NCBI GenBank assembly: GCA_019637175.1
Contig: JAHBWD010000035.1
Location: forward strand, 37,341-87,059
Source: Labilithrix sp.
GTDB taxonomy: Bacteria > Myxococcota_A > Polyangia > Polyangiales > Polyangiaceae
DNA: 49,719 bases
Direction: 5' to 3'
The notes under the pieces are model-generated. The model searched no databases, was not told where the DNA came from, and saw only the letters and a program-made list of their open reading frames with translations. Shown in pieces: positions 26,776 to 35,334 of this stretch. How positions within the stretch are numbered: the stretch's first letter is position 1; the number at the start of each line of letters is the position of its first letter. A program made the position numbers and the translations under genes.

Positions 26776-28005
26776 ATGACGATCGGCGCGCGGCCCGTGC
26801 ACGTCCTCTACGGGGGAGCTCACCTCTACAAGGCCGAGAGCGCGGCGAAGCTCGGCAAGATCGCGCGCGCTTCGCTCGACGCGGTGGCGAAGAGCGACGC
26901 CGAGCTCGCGGCGCTCGTCGACATGCGCGATCCCTCGCTCGCCGCGGAGCTCTGCGCGCTGGTGCGCGAGAAGCTCGATCGCGAATCGATCGAGTCGATC
27001 TGCATCGACTTCGAAGACGGCTATGGCCCGCGGCCCGACGAGGAAGAAGACGCCGACGCGACGCGCACCGCCCAAGAGCTCGCGCGCGCGCGCGCCGTCC
27101 TCGGCGCCGAGCGCCCCATCGTCGGGATCCGCATCAAGTCGCTCGAAGAAGGAACGCGCCGGCGCGCGCTGCGTACGCTCGACCTCTTCGTCACGACGCT
27201 CGCGCAGGCGACGAGCGGCGCGCTCACCCACGGGTTCACGGTGACGCTGCCGAAGGTCGCGCGCCCGAGCGACGTCGCGTTCTTCGTCGACATCCTCGGC
27301 GCGCTCGAGTCGAAGCTCGGGATCGAGAGCGGGCGCATCGCGATCGAGATCATGGTCGAGACGCCGCGAACGCTCGTCGACGCCGAGGGCCGCGTCGCGC
27401 TCCCGGCGATCGTCGCCGCGGCGAGAGGCCGGTGCGTCGCCGCGCACCTCGGCGCCTACGATCTGACCGCGGCGCTCGGCGTCGCCGCGACCGCGCAGCG
27501 CCTCGCGCACCCCGCGTGCGAGCTCGCGCGCGTGCTCATGCAGATCGCTTTGGCCGATACGGGCGTCGCCGTGGTCGACGGCGCGACGACGCTCCTGCCT
27601 CTCGGCGACGATCCCGACGCGCGCAGGCGCGCCTGGGTGCTCCACGCCGCGGCGGTCTCGCGCGCGCTCGATCTCGGGATCTATCAAGGCTGGGATCTGC
27701 ACCCTGCGCAGATCCCCGCGCGCTACGCGGCGCTCTACGCCTTCTTCCTCGCCGAGCGCGCGCCGATGGCGGCGCGGCTCGAGAGCTTCGTCAAGAAATC
27801 CAAGCAGGCGACGCGCTCGGGTCAGGTCTTCGACGACGCCGCGACCGGCCGCGGCCTCGTGAGCTTCTTCCTCCGCGGCGTCGCGTGCGGCGCGCTCTCC
27901 GAGGCCGATCTCGCGCCCACGGGCATGTCTCTCGACGAGGTGCGCGCGCTCTTCGATCAGGATCTGACGGCGCGAAGCACGACCGCCAGCGGCGAGACGC
28001 GGTAG
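26776..28005 (+). CDS. HpcH/HpaI aldolase/citrate lyase-like protein (DUF6986-type)
   Basis: The protein has 409 residues, cytoplasmic, and resembles the CoA-independent citrate-lyase-beta/HpcH barrel: ICIDFEDGYGPRPDEEEDA with an acidic metal-binding cluster, PIVGIRIKSLEEGTRRRALR, FTVTLPKV, IEIMVETPRTL and IYQGWDLHPAQIPARYAA. This set matches the proteins annotated as DUF6986 or, in older records, phosphoenolpyruvate kinase. The family usually splits or forms C-C bonds to pyruvate- or glyoxylate-type products; the substrate here is not known. A role in handling glyoxylate from the urate pathway in this window is possible but unsupported. A TATAAC box lies 6 bases before the ATG. Confidence 0.82.
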   Translation: MTIGARPVHVLYGGAHLYKAESAAKLGKIARASLDAVAKSDAELAALVDMRDPSLAAELCALVREKLDRESIESICIDFEDGYGPRPDEEEDADATRTAQELARARAVLGAERPIVGIRIKSLEEGTRRRALRTLDLFVTTLAQATSGALTHGFTVTLPKVARPSDVAFFVDILGALESKLGIESGRIAIEIMVETPRTLVDAEGRVALPAIVAAARGRCVAAHLGAYDLTAALGVAATAQRLAHPACELARVLMQIALADTGVAVVDGATTLLPLGDDPDARRRAWVLHAAAVSRALDLGIYQGWDLHPAQIPARYAALYAFFLAERAPMAARLESFVKKSKQATRSGQVFDDAATGRGLVSFFLRGVACGALSEADLAPTGMSLDEVRALFDQDLTARSTTASGETR

Positions 28006-28015
28006 TCTCTCGATC

Positions 28016-28621
28016 ATGCGCGTCGCGTTCGTCGCCCTCGCGATCCTCGCCCTCTCCTGCGGATCGCGCAGCGAGCCGACCGCGCCGAGCGGGGAGATCA
28101 CCGAGGTCGTCTACGAGCGAATGCCCGACGGCAGCGTGCGCAAGACCACGATCACGCGCCGCTCCGTCCCGGCGCCGCCTCCTCCGGCGCGGCCGGCCGA
28201 CGCGTATCCCGGCGATCCGCTCGTTCGATACAACGTCGAGCGGGTCAACGCCTATCGCGCGCGAGGAGGCCTCCCTCCCCTCCTCTACGACGCGCGCATC
28301 AGCGCGTTCGCGGTCCAGGGATCGCAGCGGCTCGCGCGCGATCACGTTCCACACGCTCACTTCGCGGAGAACGCGCAGGCGCAACGCTTCGGCTCGCGGA
28401 GCGCCGAGAACCAAGGCGATCCTCGCGGCGTGCCGTCGCTCCACCCCGATCCCGCGACCAACGCGCGCCGGCAGATCGACACCATGCTCGAGATGATGTT
28501 CGCCGAAGGCCCCGGCGGCGGCCACTACGACAACATGATGAACCCGAAATTCCGCCGCATCGGGATCGGCAACGTCTACGTCGGCGGCCGCTTGTATATG
28601 ACCAACGATTTCTCGGACTAG
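28016..28621 (+). CDS. CAP-domain (SCP/PR-1-like) lipoprotein
   Basis: The protein has 201 residues; lipoprotein signal FVALAILALSC with Cys at residue 15. A CAP domain occupies about 70-200: YNVERVNAYRARGGLPPLLY, then AFAVQGSQRLARDHVPHAHF, AENQGD and the signature GGHYDNMMNPKFRRIGIGNV. Two His and Glu/His residues of the CAP cavity (HAHF, AEN, GGHY) are present. CAP proteins are extracellular; functions vary (lipid, sterol or protease-like). It follows the aldolase gene by 10 bases. A TAGTCT box overlapping that gene's stop lies 7 bases before this ATG. Confidence 0.88.
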   Translation: MRVAFVALAILALSCGSRSEPTAPSGEITEVVYERMPDGSVRKTTITRRSVPAPPPPARPADAYPGDPLVRYNVERVNAYRARGGLPPLLYDARISAFAVQGSQRLARDHVPHAHFAENAQAQRFGSRSAENQGDPRGVPSLHPDPATNARRQIDTMLEMMFAEGPGGGHYDNMMNPKFRRIGIGNVYVGGRLYMTNDFSD

Positions 28622-28664
28622 CGACCTTGCTCCATCTCGCGGCCGTCGGTTGTACGATGGGTCC

Positions 28665-29504
28665 GTGGCCATCAACCGCGAGAAGGTCCTCGAGGCTGCT
28701 CAGAAGTACATCGAGAAGCGCAAGTACGACAAAGCGGTCGTCGAGCTCCGGCGCGTCGTCGACGCCGATCCGAGCGACGCGCGGACGCTGCACAAGATCG
28801 GCGAGCTCCAGGCCAAGCAGAACCTGATCGCCGAGGCGGTCGACACCTTCGAGCGCGCGGCCAAGCTCTACGCCGACGGCGGCTTCGCCCAGAAGGCCGT
28901 CGCGGTCTACAAGCAGATCCGCGAGATGATCGCGCGGCAGATGCCGCAGCTCGAGATCCGCTACGGGCACATCGCGCCGAGGCTCGCCGAGCTGTATCGC
29001 GAGCTCGGCTTGGGCAACGAGGCGCTCGCGCTGCTCGAAGAGGTCGCGAACGGGCACCTCCGTCAAGGCCGAGAGCTCGAGGCCGTCGAGTGCTTCAAGC
29101 AGATCGCGTCCATCGACACGCAGAACCCGCTCGCGCACCTCCGCGTCGCCGAAGCTCTCTCTCGCGCGCGCGACATCGACGGCGCGGTCGCCGAGTTCGA
29201 GGCAGCCGCCACGCTCCTCATCGAGGCCGATCGCCGCGACGACGCGCTCCAGGTGCTCGAGCGCCTGCTCCAGCATCGACCCGATCCGCGACACGCGCGC
29301 GTCTGCGCCGAGCTCTACCTCGCGCGCAGCCGGCCGCCGCACGACGGGATGTACGCGCTCACGAAGCTCCAGCTCTGCTTCCAAGCGAACCCGCGCGACG
29401 TCGCCGTCCTGTCGCTCCTCGTGCGCGCGTTCCACATGATCGGTCAGATCGACAAGGCGACGGAGATCCAGCGCGAGATCGCGCGGCTCACGCAGGCCCG
29501 ATAG
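28665..29504 (+). CDS. Tetratricopeptide-repeat protein
   Basis: GTG 28665 is preferred to the in-frame TTG at 28650, which overlaps a TACGAT -10-like box (28653-28658). The 279-residue product has no signal peptide or membrane span and consists of helical TPR-type pairs: KVLEAAQKYIEKRKYDKAVV, HKIGELQAKQNLIAEAVDTF, LAELYRELGLGNEALALLEE, LRVAEALSRARDIDGAVAEF and others. It should be a cytoplasmic scaffold mediating protein-protein contacts. Partners are unknown; proteins of this build are common in myxobacterial genomes. Confidence 0.88.
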   Translation: MAINREKVLEAAQKYIEKRKYDKAVVELRRVVDADPSDARTLHKIGELQAKQNLIAEAVDTFERAAKLYADGGFAQKAVAVYKQIREMIARQMPQLEIRYGHIAPRLAELYRELGLGNEALALLEEVANGHLRQGRELEAVECFKQIASIDTQNPLAHLRVAEALSRARDIDGAVAEFEAAATLLIEADRRDDALQVLERLLQHRPDPRHARVCAELYLARSRPPHDGMYALTKLQLCFQANPRDVAVLSLLVRAFHMIGQIDKATEIQREIARLTQAR

Positions 29505-29569
29505 ACCTTTTGTTTCGCGCACTTCTGCGCGCCGTGTCACGAGCGCGAACGCGACCTCGTCTTCGCGGC

Positions 29570-30754
29570 ATGGCACGTCGCATCCTGATCGTCGGTGGAG
29601 GGTACGCGGGGCTCGTCTGCGCCAATCGGCTCGCGCGCAAGACGCGCGAGGCCGACGCGGAGATCGTCCTCGTCGAGGCGCGTCCGTGGTTCGTCGAGCG
29701 CGTCCGCCTGCATCAAGACGCCGCCGGTCAGAGCGTGGCGACGCGAACGAGCATCGCCTCGCGGATCCGCGACACACGCGTGAAGCTCCGCGTCGGACGC
29801 GTCGAGGCGCTCGATCTCGTCCACCGTCGCGCCCTCGTCGACGGCGTCGGCGAAGCCTTCGACGATCTCGTGCTCGCGACCGGGAGCGGCGCGTCGAGGC
29901 CCGCCGTTCCGGGCCTCGCGTCGACGCTCTCGTGCGACACCGCAGAGCACGCCGCCCTGCTCCGCGCCCGGCTCGACGCGCTCTCGGGCGGAGCGATCGT
30001 GATCGTGGGAGGCGGCCTCACCGGGATCGAGCTCGCGGCCGAGATCGCCGAGCGGCGTCGCGATCTCACGGTCACGCTCGTCGACGCCGGCGAGCTCGGC
30101 GCCGATCTCTCGCCCTCCGCGCGCGCGCACCTTCGCCGCGTGCTCACTTCGCTCCGCGTGTCGATCCGCGAACGCGATCGCGTCGCCGCCTTCGAAGTCG
30201 ACGCGGTGGTGCTCGCGTCGGGCGACGCGCTGCCGAGCGACGCCTCCGTCTGGACCGGAGGTTTCGAAGCGGCGCCTCTCGGACGCCTCGCGGGTCTCAC
30301 CGTCGACGCGATCGGGCGGGCGCACGTCGACGAGCGCCTCCGGAGCGCGTCTCACGGCTTCGTCCGCGTGATCGGCGACGCCGCGCGCGTCATGACGCGT
30401 GACTCACGCGGCGCGCTCGCGCCGGTCCGCATGGCGTGCGCCACCGCGACGCCGCAAGGCGCGTTCGCCGCCGACGACATCGCGCGCGAGATCGAGGGCC
30501 GTACGCGCGAGACGTTCTCCTTCGGCTACCCCGGGCGGAGCATCAGCCTCGGGCGGCGCGACGGAATCGTCCAGCTCACCGATCGTCACGACGCGCCCGG
30601 CGCCTTCATCGGCGGAAGGCCGGCGGCTTGGCTCAAGGAGCTCGTCTGCAGGTTCGCCGCGGGCGCGAACGCGATGGAGCGCCGCGGAGTCGGCTACGCT
30701 TGGCTTCGCGCGCCTGCGGCGCGCGCGGACACGCAGAAGGTGCTCGGGACATGA
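29570..30754 (+). CDS. NADH dehydrogenase-like FAD-dependent oxidoreductase
   Basis: The protein has 394 residues from ATG 29570. Two dinucleotide-binding folds are visible: ILIVGGGYAGLVCANRLA at the N-terminus for FAD, and AIVIVGGGLTGIELAAEIAE (about 143-162) for NAD(P)H. FDDLVLATGSGASRP and VRVIGDAARV are further marks of the class II (type 2 NADH dehydrogenase/FIST-like) family. It lacks an obvious membrane-binding C-terminal helix. Its stop overlaps the start of the ECF41 sigma factor (ATGA), so the two are coupled. ECF41 genes are known to sit next to oxidoreductase, carboxymuconolactone decarboxylase or epimerase genes, so this is probably the partner. Confidence 0.9.
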   Translation: MARRILIVGGGYAGLVCANRLARKTREADAEIVLVEARPWFVERVRLHQDAAGQSVATRTSIASRIRDTRVKLRVGRVEALDLVHRRALVDGVGEAFDDLVLATGSGASRPAVPGLASTLSCDTAEHAALLRARLDALSGGAIVIVGGGLTGIELAAEIAERRRDLTVTLVDAGELGADLSPSARAHLRRVLTSLRVSIRERDRVAAFEVDAVVLASGDALPSDASVWTGGFEAAPLGRLAGLTVDAIGRAHVDERLRSASHGFVRVIGDAARVMTRDSRGALAPVRMACATATPQGAFAADDIAREIEGRTRETFSFGYPGRSISLGRRDGIVQLTDRHDAPGAFIGGRPAAWLKELVCRFAAGANAMERRGVGYAWLRAPAARADTQKVLGT

Positions 30755-31632
30755 ACACATCCGCGACGGCCGACGCGTTCGAGGCGGAGAGGCGCCATCT
30801 CTTCGGCGTGGCCTATCGCATGCTCGGCAGCGCCGCCGAGGCCGAAGACATCCTCCAAGAAGCGTTCGTTCGCTTCGCGGAGCACGACGCCGATCGCGCC
30901 CCGATCGCGTCGACGCGCGCGTTCTTGACGACGATCGTCGTGAGGCTCTGCCTCGATCACCTCAAGTCGGCGCGCGCGCGGCGCGAGACCTACATGGGGC
31001 CCTGGCTGCCAGAGCCGCTCGTGTCGATGACCTCGATGAACGAAGCGGGCCCCGACGCGCGGGTCGAGCTCGCCGAGTCGCTCAGCCTCGCGTTCCTCGT
31101 GATGCTCGAGCGCCTCTCCCCTCTCGAGCGCGCCGCGTTCCTCCTGCGCGAGGTCTTCGAGCAGCCGTTCCCCGAGGTCGCTGCGATCCTGGGAACGACC
31201 GACGTCGCGTGCCGCCAGCTCGTCGCGCGCGCGCGCGCCCACGTCGACGAAAACCGTCCGCGCTTCACGGCGAGCGAAGAGAAGAAGAACGAGCTGCTCG
31301 CGGCCTTCATGGCCGCGTGCGCGAGCGCCGACGCGGCCAAGCTCGGCGCGCTCCTCGCCGCCGACGTCGTCGCCCGCTCCGACGGCGGGGGCAAGGTGCA
31401 CGCGGCGCTCAAGCCGATCCACGGCCGCGAGCGCGTCGTTCGCTTCTTGCTCGGCGTCCTCGAGAAGGAGCCCGCGGGCGCCGCCGCGGAGGTGGTGCGG
31501 ATCAACGGCGAGCCCGGGATCGTGATCCGCGACGAGCACGGCGCGCGCAGCGCGGTCACGCTCTCGATCGCCGGCGACGAGATCGTCGACGTCTGGATCG
31601 TGGTCAACCCGGAGAAGCTCGCGCGCTGCTGA
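30751..31632 (+). CDS. ECF41-type sigma factor with C-terminal SnoaL-like domain
   Basis: The protein has 293 residues: sigma region 2 (about 10-75, FGVAYRMLGSAAEAEDILQE), sigma region 4 (about 115-175, LSPLERAAFLLREVFEQPFP then EVAAILGTTDVACRQLVARA) and a fused SnoaL-like domain (about 180-290). The C-terminal extension has the ECF41 hallmarks DGGGK (211-215) and NPEKL (286-290, usual form NPDKL), through which these sigma factors regulate themselves instead of using a separate anti-sigma factor. It directs RNA polymerase to an unknown regulon, most likely the promoter of its own operon with the FAD oxidoreductase upstream. Confidence 0.95.
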   Translation: MNTSATADAFEAERRHLFGVAYRMLGSAAEAEDILQEAFVRFAEHDADRAPIASTRAFLTTIVVRLCLDHLKSARARRETYMGPWLPEPLVSMTSMNEAGPDARVELAESLSLAFLVMLERLSPLERAAFLLREVFEQPFPEVAAILGTTDVACRQLVARARAHVDENRPRFTASEEKKNELLAAFMAACASADAAKLGALLAADVVARSDGGGKVHAALKPIHGRERVVRFLLGVLEKEPAGAAAEVVRINGEPGIVIRDEHGARSAVTLSIAGDEIVDVWIVVNPEKLARC

Positions 31633-31639
31633 GCGGAGA

Positions 31640-32509
31640 TCAGCGGAGCGAGTCGAAGAAGCGGATCTCCGGCTCCACGAAGAAGTACGAAGCGAGGAAC
31701 ATCACGCCGATCGTCCACGCGCGGCCGAGCGCCGGCGGCCAGCGCGCGACGCGGAGCGCGCGCTCGGCGAAGACGAGCGGGATCTGGAGCATGAAGAAGA
31801 CGCACCAGTAGAGCGCCGCGCGCGCGTCGAGCGCGGCCCAGGCGAGGTAGGCGTGGAGGATCGTGCTCACCGTGAACGCGGCCACGAGGCCGAGGCGCGG
31901 CATCCTCCGCCGCGCGAGCGGCATGAAGCAGCTCGTGCGGAGCCACGCGCCGACGATGCGGTTCCAGCGCTCGCCCCAGAACTCGGCGATGGTGCGCGAC
32001 TTGATGGGATGATCGTGCAGGCGCGGCAGCGCGAAGCCGAGCGCGCTCCACAAGAGCATCGCGAGCGCGCAGAACGCGCTGAACGAGGCGTACGCGGCGA
32101 GCGCACCGCCGATCCAGCGAAGGAGAAAGACCTGCGTCGAGAAGACGAGCTCGATCCCCGCGGCGGCGAGGCCGCCGAACACGACGAGCGCGCCGACGGA
32201 GCGCCGATGGAAGTACGGCGCGATCCGCGGCGTGCGCCGCATCTCGATCCACACCGAGGCGTGCAGCACGCGCCGCCACGCGGGCAGCACCTCCTTCTCC
32301 ATCGCGAGATCGTAGAGACGCACCGCGACGCCGACGAGCATGAGCGCGGTGATGCCCGGCAGCCAAGGCTCGAAGCGCACGTAGAAGGGCATCGCCAGCG
32401 CGGTCCACCCGATGAGCGCCACCACGAGGCGCCGCGCGCGGCTCCCCGTCATCATCAGCCCGAAGGCGATCGAGTGGAGGTGGACCGAGAGGAGAACGAG
32501 GAGCGCCAA
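31640..32509 (-). CDS. Wax-synthase-like MBOAT membrane acyltransferase
   Basis: The protein has 289 residues with a TTG start set by GGCGGA about 7 bases upstream, inside the end of the pirin gene. Six or more membrane segments are evident. The wax-synthase/MBOAT signature HDHPIKSRTIAEFWGERWNR is at about 164-183, followed by LRTSCFMPLARRR and a second conserved His in STILHAYLAWAAL. Family members esterify a fatty alcohol or other hydroxyl with acyl-CoA in the cytoplasmic membrane. It is shorter than many wax synthases. It forms an operon with the pirin gene, only 3 bases apart. Confidence 0.83.
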   Translation of the reverse strand: MALLVLLSVHLHSIAFGLMMTGSRARRLVVALIGWTALAMPFYVRFEPWLPGITALMLVGVAVRLYDLAMEKEVLPAWRRVLHASVWIEMRRTPRIAPYFHRRSVGALVVFGGLAAAGIELVFSTQVFLLRWIGGALAAYASFSAFCALAMLLWSALGFALPRLHDHPIKSRTIAEFWGERWNRIVGAWLRTSCFMPLARRRMPRLGLVAAFTVSTILHAYLAWAALDARAALYWCVFFMLQIPLVFAERALRVARWPPALGRAWTIGVMFLASYFFVEPEIRFFDSLR

Positions 32510-32512
32510 GCG

Positions 32513-33454
32513 CTATCCGCCGACGAGTCGACCCGCGCGGTAGTCCTCGAACGCCTCGCGGATCTCCTCTTCGGTGCTCATCACGAAGGGGCCGCGGCGC
32601 GCGACGGGCTCGCCCAGCGGACGACCGGCGACCACGATGATGCGCCCCGACTCGGCGTCGCAGCTCGCAGAGAGTCGATCGCCCTTGCTCAAGACGGCGA
32701 GCTGGCCGCGGCGGAGCTCCGTCTTCGACGGACCGATCCGCACGGCGCCGTCGGTGACGTAGACGAACGCGTTGTGCGTCGCCGGCAGCGGCGTCGCGTA
32801 CGCGACGCCTTTCGTCAGGGTCAGATCGAGGAAGAGCGGATCGACGTCGATCCCCGAGACCGGACCGGTGATGCCTTCCGCCGTTCCCGCGACGACGCGG
32901 ACGCGCGCGCCGTCACGCGAAGCTTCGGGGATCGATTCGGGCGCGATGTCTTGATAGCGCGGCTTGATCATCTTGCGCGCGCGCGGAAGGTTCACCCAGA
33001 GCTGAAACCCCCACATGAGGCCGCGCTCTTGCTTGGGCATCTCCGAGTGAACGATGCCGCGGCCGGCGGTCATCCACTGCGCGCTGCCCGGACGGAGGCG
33101 GCCGCGATTGCCGACGCTGTCGCGATGCTCCATCGCGCCGTGGATCATGTAGGTGACGGTTTCGAATCCACGGTGCGGGTGATCGGGGAAGCCTGCGAGG
33201 TAGTCGTTGGGATCGTCCGACTGGAACTCGTCGAGGAGGAGGAACGGATCGAGCATCGAGAGCGCGCCGCCGCCGAGCGCGCGATTGAGCTTCACGCCCG
33301 CGCCGTCGCTCGTGCGCTGCGCCGACACGATCTTCTCGATCGAGCGCTCGCTCGCGCCGCTCGCCGGCGGAGGCGGCATCTTGCAGCCGAGCGCGACGCT
33401 CGCGGTCGTTCCGGCGATGATCTGCCGTCGTGAGAGGCGCACCATGCGCGTCAT
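32513..33454 (-). CDS. Pirin family protein with Tat-type lipoprotein signal
   Basis: The protein has 313 residues. The cupin domains are clear: FPDHPHRGFETVTYMIHGAM and TAGRGIVHSEMPKQ carry the His/Glu metal ligands of pirin, and a second cupin ends with GPFVMSTEEEIREAFEDYR. Pirins are usually cytoplasmic iron proteins or quercetin dioxygenases. Here the N-terminus is a twin-arginine signal, LSRRQIIAGTTASVALGC, with a lipobox Cys near residue 24, so an extracytoplasmic lipid-anchored pirin is predicted. A TATCAT box ends 7 bases before the second ATG (33445), which may be the real start; either start keeps the signal. Confidence 0.9.
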   Translation of the reverse strand: MTRMVRLSRRQIIAGTTASVALGCKMPPPPASGASERSIEKIVSAQRTSDGAGVKLNRALGGGALSMLDPFLLLDEFQSDDPNDYLAGFPDHPHRGFETVTYMIHGAMEHRDSVGNRGRLRPGSAQWMTAGRGIVHSEMPKQERGLMWGFQLWVNLPRARKMIKPRYQDIAPESIPEASRDGARVRVVAGTAEGITGPVSGIDVDPLFLDLTLTKGVAYATPLPATHNAFVYVTDGAVRIGPSKTELRRGQLAVLSKGDRLSASCDAESGRIIVVAGRPLGEPVARRGPFVMSTEEEIREAFEDYRAGRLVGG

Positions 33455-33478
33455 GATAGCAGGTCGACGGATCTCGAC

Positions 33479-34249
33479 TCAGCGTTCGAGGATCACGACG
33501 TCGTCGATGAAGATCTCCGCGGCCCCCGCCGGCGCCGACGTCTCCGCGCCGAAGGCGATGATCTGGGCGTCCTTGATGCCCGGCAGCCCCGTGATGCGCT
33601 TGCCGCGATCGGTGGAGCCCAGGTAGTAGTTCGGCGACGAAGAGTCGAGCTGCTCGACCTCGAGGTGCACGTCGGACCATCCGCCGGGCCCGATCGCGAG
33701 CGTCGAAGGCTTGATGTCGGTCGTCGTTCCGCCGTCGCCCGGCCGATCGACCGCGAGCGCCAAGGCGACGCCCGTGAGCACGAGCGACAGCCTCCGCGCG
33801 CCGTCCGAGCTCTCGATCACCATGAGGCGCACGGGCGTCGTCGTGGGCGCGCCGACGAAGACCTTCATCGTCGCCGTCAGCTTCGTCCTCGTGGTCGTGA
33901 AGGCCGCGGCGACTTGGCCCCTCCCGCCGCCGGAGCCCACGGCGACGCGGAGCGACGCCGGCGGCGACGACGCGCGGGCGCGCGAGACCTCGACGGTCGC
34001 CTCGCCGTCTTGCCTCGTGAAGAACGAGAGCGGACCGACGGGCGACGGATCGTCGAACGTGTTGCACGCGAGGAGGAGCGCCGAGGGCGCGCACGCGGTC
34101 GCGGCGTCGGCGCCGGCTGCAGCGTCGGCCTCGGGTACGGGCTCCGCGCTCTCGGCGAACGACGTGCAGGCGTTCGCGATCGCGGCGCAGACGAGCGCCG
34201 CGCCGGCGCCGAGTGTCGTCACGAGCGCACGACGAGCCACCCGTCTCAC
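33479..34249 (-). CDS. Hypothetical lipoprotein with jelly-roll-like domain
   Basis: The protein has 256 residues with a GTG start. The signal sequence ALVTTLGAGAALVCAAIANAC gives a lipid-anchored Cys near residue 28, followed by an Ala/Glu/Asp linker. The remainder (about 60-256) has the strand pattern of a concanavalin-like sandwich: FDDPSPVGPLSFFTRQDGEA, SLRVAVGSGGGRGQVAAAF, TMKVFVGAPTTTPVRLMVI, WSDVHLEVEQL and EIFIDDVVILER. No catalytic residues are recognised. Its context between the pirin and panE gives no function. Confidence 0.72.
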   Translation of the reverse strand: MRRVARRALVTTLGAGAALVCAAIANACTSFAESAEPVPEADAAAGADAATACAPSALLLACNTFDDPSPVGPLSFFTRQDGEATVEVSRARASSPPASLRVAVGSGGGRGQVAAAFTTTRTKLTATMKVFVGAPTTTPVRLMVIESSDGARRLSLVLTGVALALAVDRPGDGGTTTDIKPSTLAIGPGGWSDVHLEVEQLDSSSPNYYLGSTDRGKRITGLPGIKDAQIIAFGAETSAPAGAAEIFIDDVVILER

Positions 34250-34289
34250 GCTATCACGGGCCGCGCCGCGAGATCATCAGAGGGCCGAT

Positions 34290-35306
34290 TCAACGATGGA
34301 GCTCCTGCCAGAGCGCCTGCGCGCCGAGCTTGGGCGTGCCCGTCCCGCGCCGCTCGATCTCGTGCACGATCTCGACGATGCGCCGGTTGAGCGGCGCGCG
34401 CGCGCCGACCGACTCGGCGAGGCGCACGATCTCTCCGTTCAGGTAATCCACCTCCGTGGCGCGGCCCTTCGCGAGGTCTTCGCACATCGACGAGCGCGCC
34501 TCGGGATCGATCTTCACCTGCGTGCGCGCGACGACGCGGAGGATTGGCGTCGGGAGCTTCAGCATCATGGGGAAGAGCTCGACGGGGAGCGCGCCGAGGC
34601 GCGCCGTCGGGACCTTCGCCGTCTTCAGCACGTCGACCGCCTCGGCGATGATCGCCGCGAGGACCTTCCGGTACTCGTCGACGAAGAGCAGATCTTGCGT
34701 CGGCCGATCGGTGATCGCGCTCACCGCGTTGTTCAGGTTCATCACGAGCTTCGACCATTGGAGCGCGCGAATGTCTTCGCGCACCTCGACCTCGAAGCCG
34801 CTCGCGACGAGCGCCGCCGCGACCTTCGTGACGCGCAGATCGGTGGAGGCCTCGATGACGAGCGGCCCGCTCGTTCCTCGGCGGAACGCGCCCGCGCCCT
34901 TCGAAACGACGTTGAAGCCGACGATGCCGCCGAGCACAGTCTGCGTGGCGAGGCCCTGCCGCAACACCTCCGCGTTGTGGAGGCCGTTCTGCATGCTCAC
35001 GACGATCGCGCTGCTCCGCAAGACGCCCCTCAAGAGGTGCGCCGCCTCGGCCGTCTGCGCCGTCTTCACGCAGCAGAAGACGACGTCGCGATCCCTCATG
35101 CTCGCCGCGTCGGTCGTAAAGGCGAGCTTCTCCTTCGGGACCGCCTTCGAGCGCGCGCCGTCGAGATCGGTGAGCACGAGACCGGAGAACGCCACCTCGC
35201 GCTTGATGCGATCGCGCCCCACGAACACGACGTCGGCGCCGTCGGCCGCGAGGCAGCCGCCGACGTAACAGCCGATCGCCCCTGCCCCCATCACGCCGAT
35301 CTTCAC
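34290..35306 (-). CDS. panE: 2-dehydropantoate 2-reductase
   Basis: The protein has 338 residues with a GTG start. The N-terminal Rossmann fold has MGAGAIGCYVGGCL (GxGxxG), and the family signature continues with FCCVKTAQT, VSMQNGLHN and the C-terminal domain QWSKLVMNLNNAVSAITDRP with the catalytic Lys in that stretch. PanE reduces 2-dehydropantoate to pantoate with NADPH in pantothenate and coenzyme A synthesis. Other ApbA/PanE-fold reductases exist, so substrate assignment is by similarity. TAGAGT lies 6 bases before the GTG with no Shine-Dalgarno sequence. Confidence 0.88.
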   Translation of the reverse strand: MKIGVMGAGAIGCYVGGCLAADGADVVFVGRDRIKREVAFSGLVLTDLDGARSKAVPKEKLAFTTDAASMRDRDVVFCCVKTAQTAEAAHLLRGVLRSSAIVVSMQNGLHNAEVLRQGLATQTVLGGIVGFNVVSKGAGAFRRGTSGPLVIEASTDLRVTKVAAALVASGFEVEVREDIRALQWSKLVMNLNNAVSAITDRPTQDLLFVDEYRKVLAAIIAEAVDVLKTAKVPTARLGALPVELFPMMLKLPTPILRVVARTQVKIDPEARSSMCEDLAKGRATEVDYLNGEIVRLAESVGARAPLNRRIVEIVHEIERRGTGTPKLGAQALWQELHR

Positions 35307-35334
35307 GACGCCACTCTAGCGCACCCGCCCGCTC

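Noticed and set aside
29516..29531. Small CGCGCA-CTTC-TGCGCG hairpin as a terminator after the TPR gene
   Set aside because: Six-base stem with no T-run after it; T-rich bases precede it instead, so it is not convincing.
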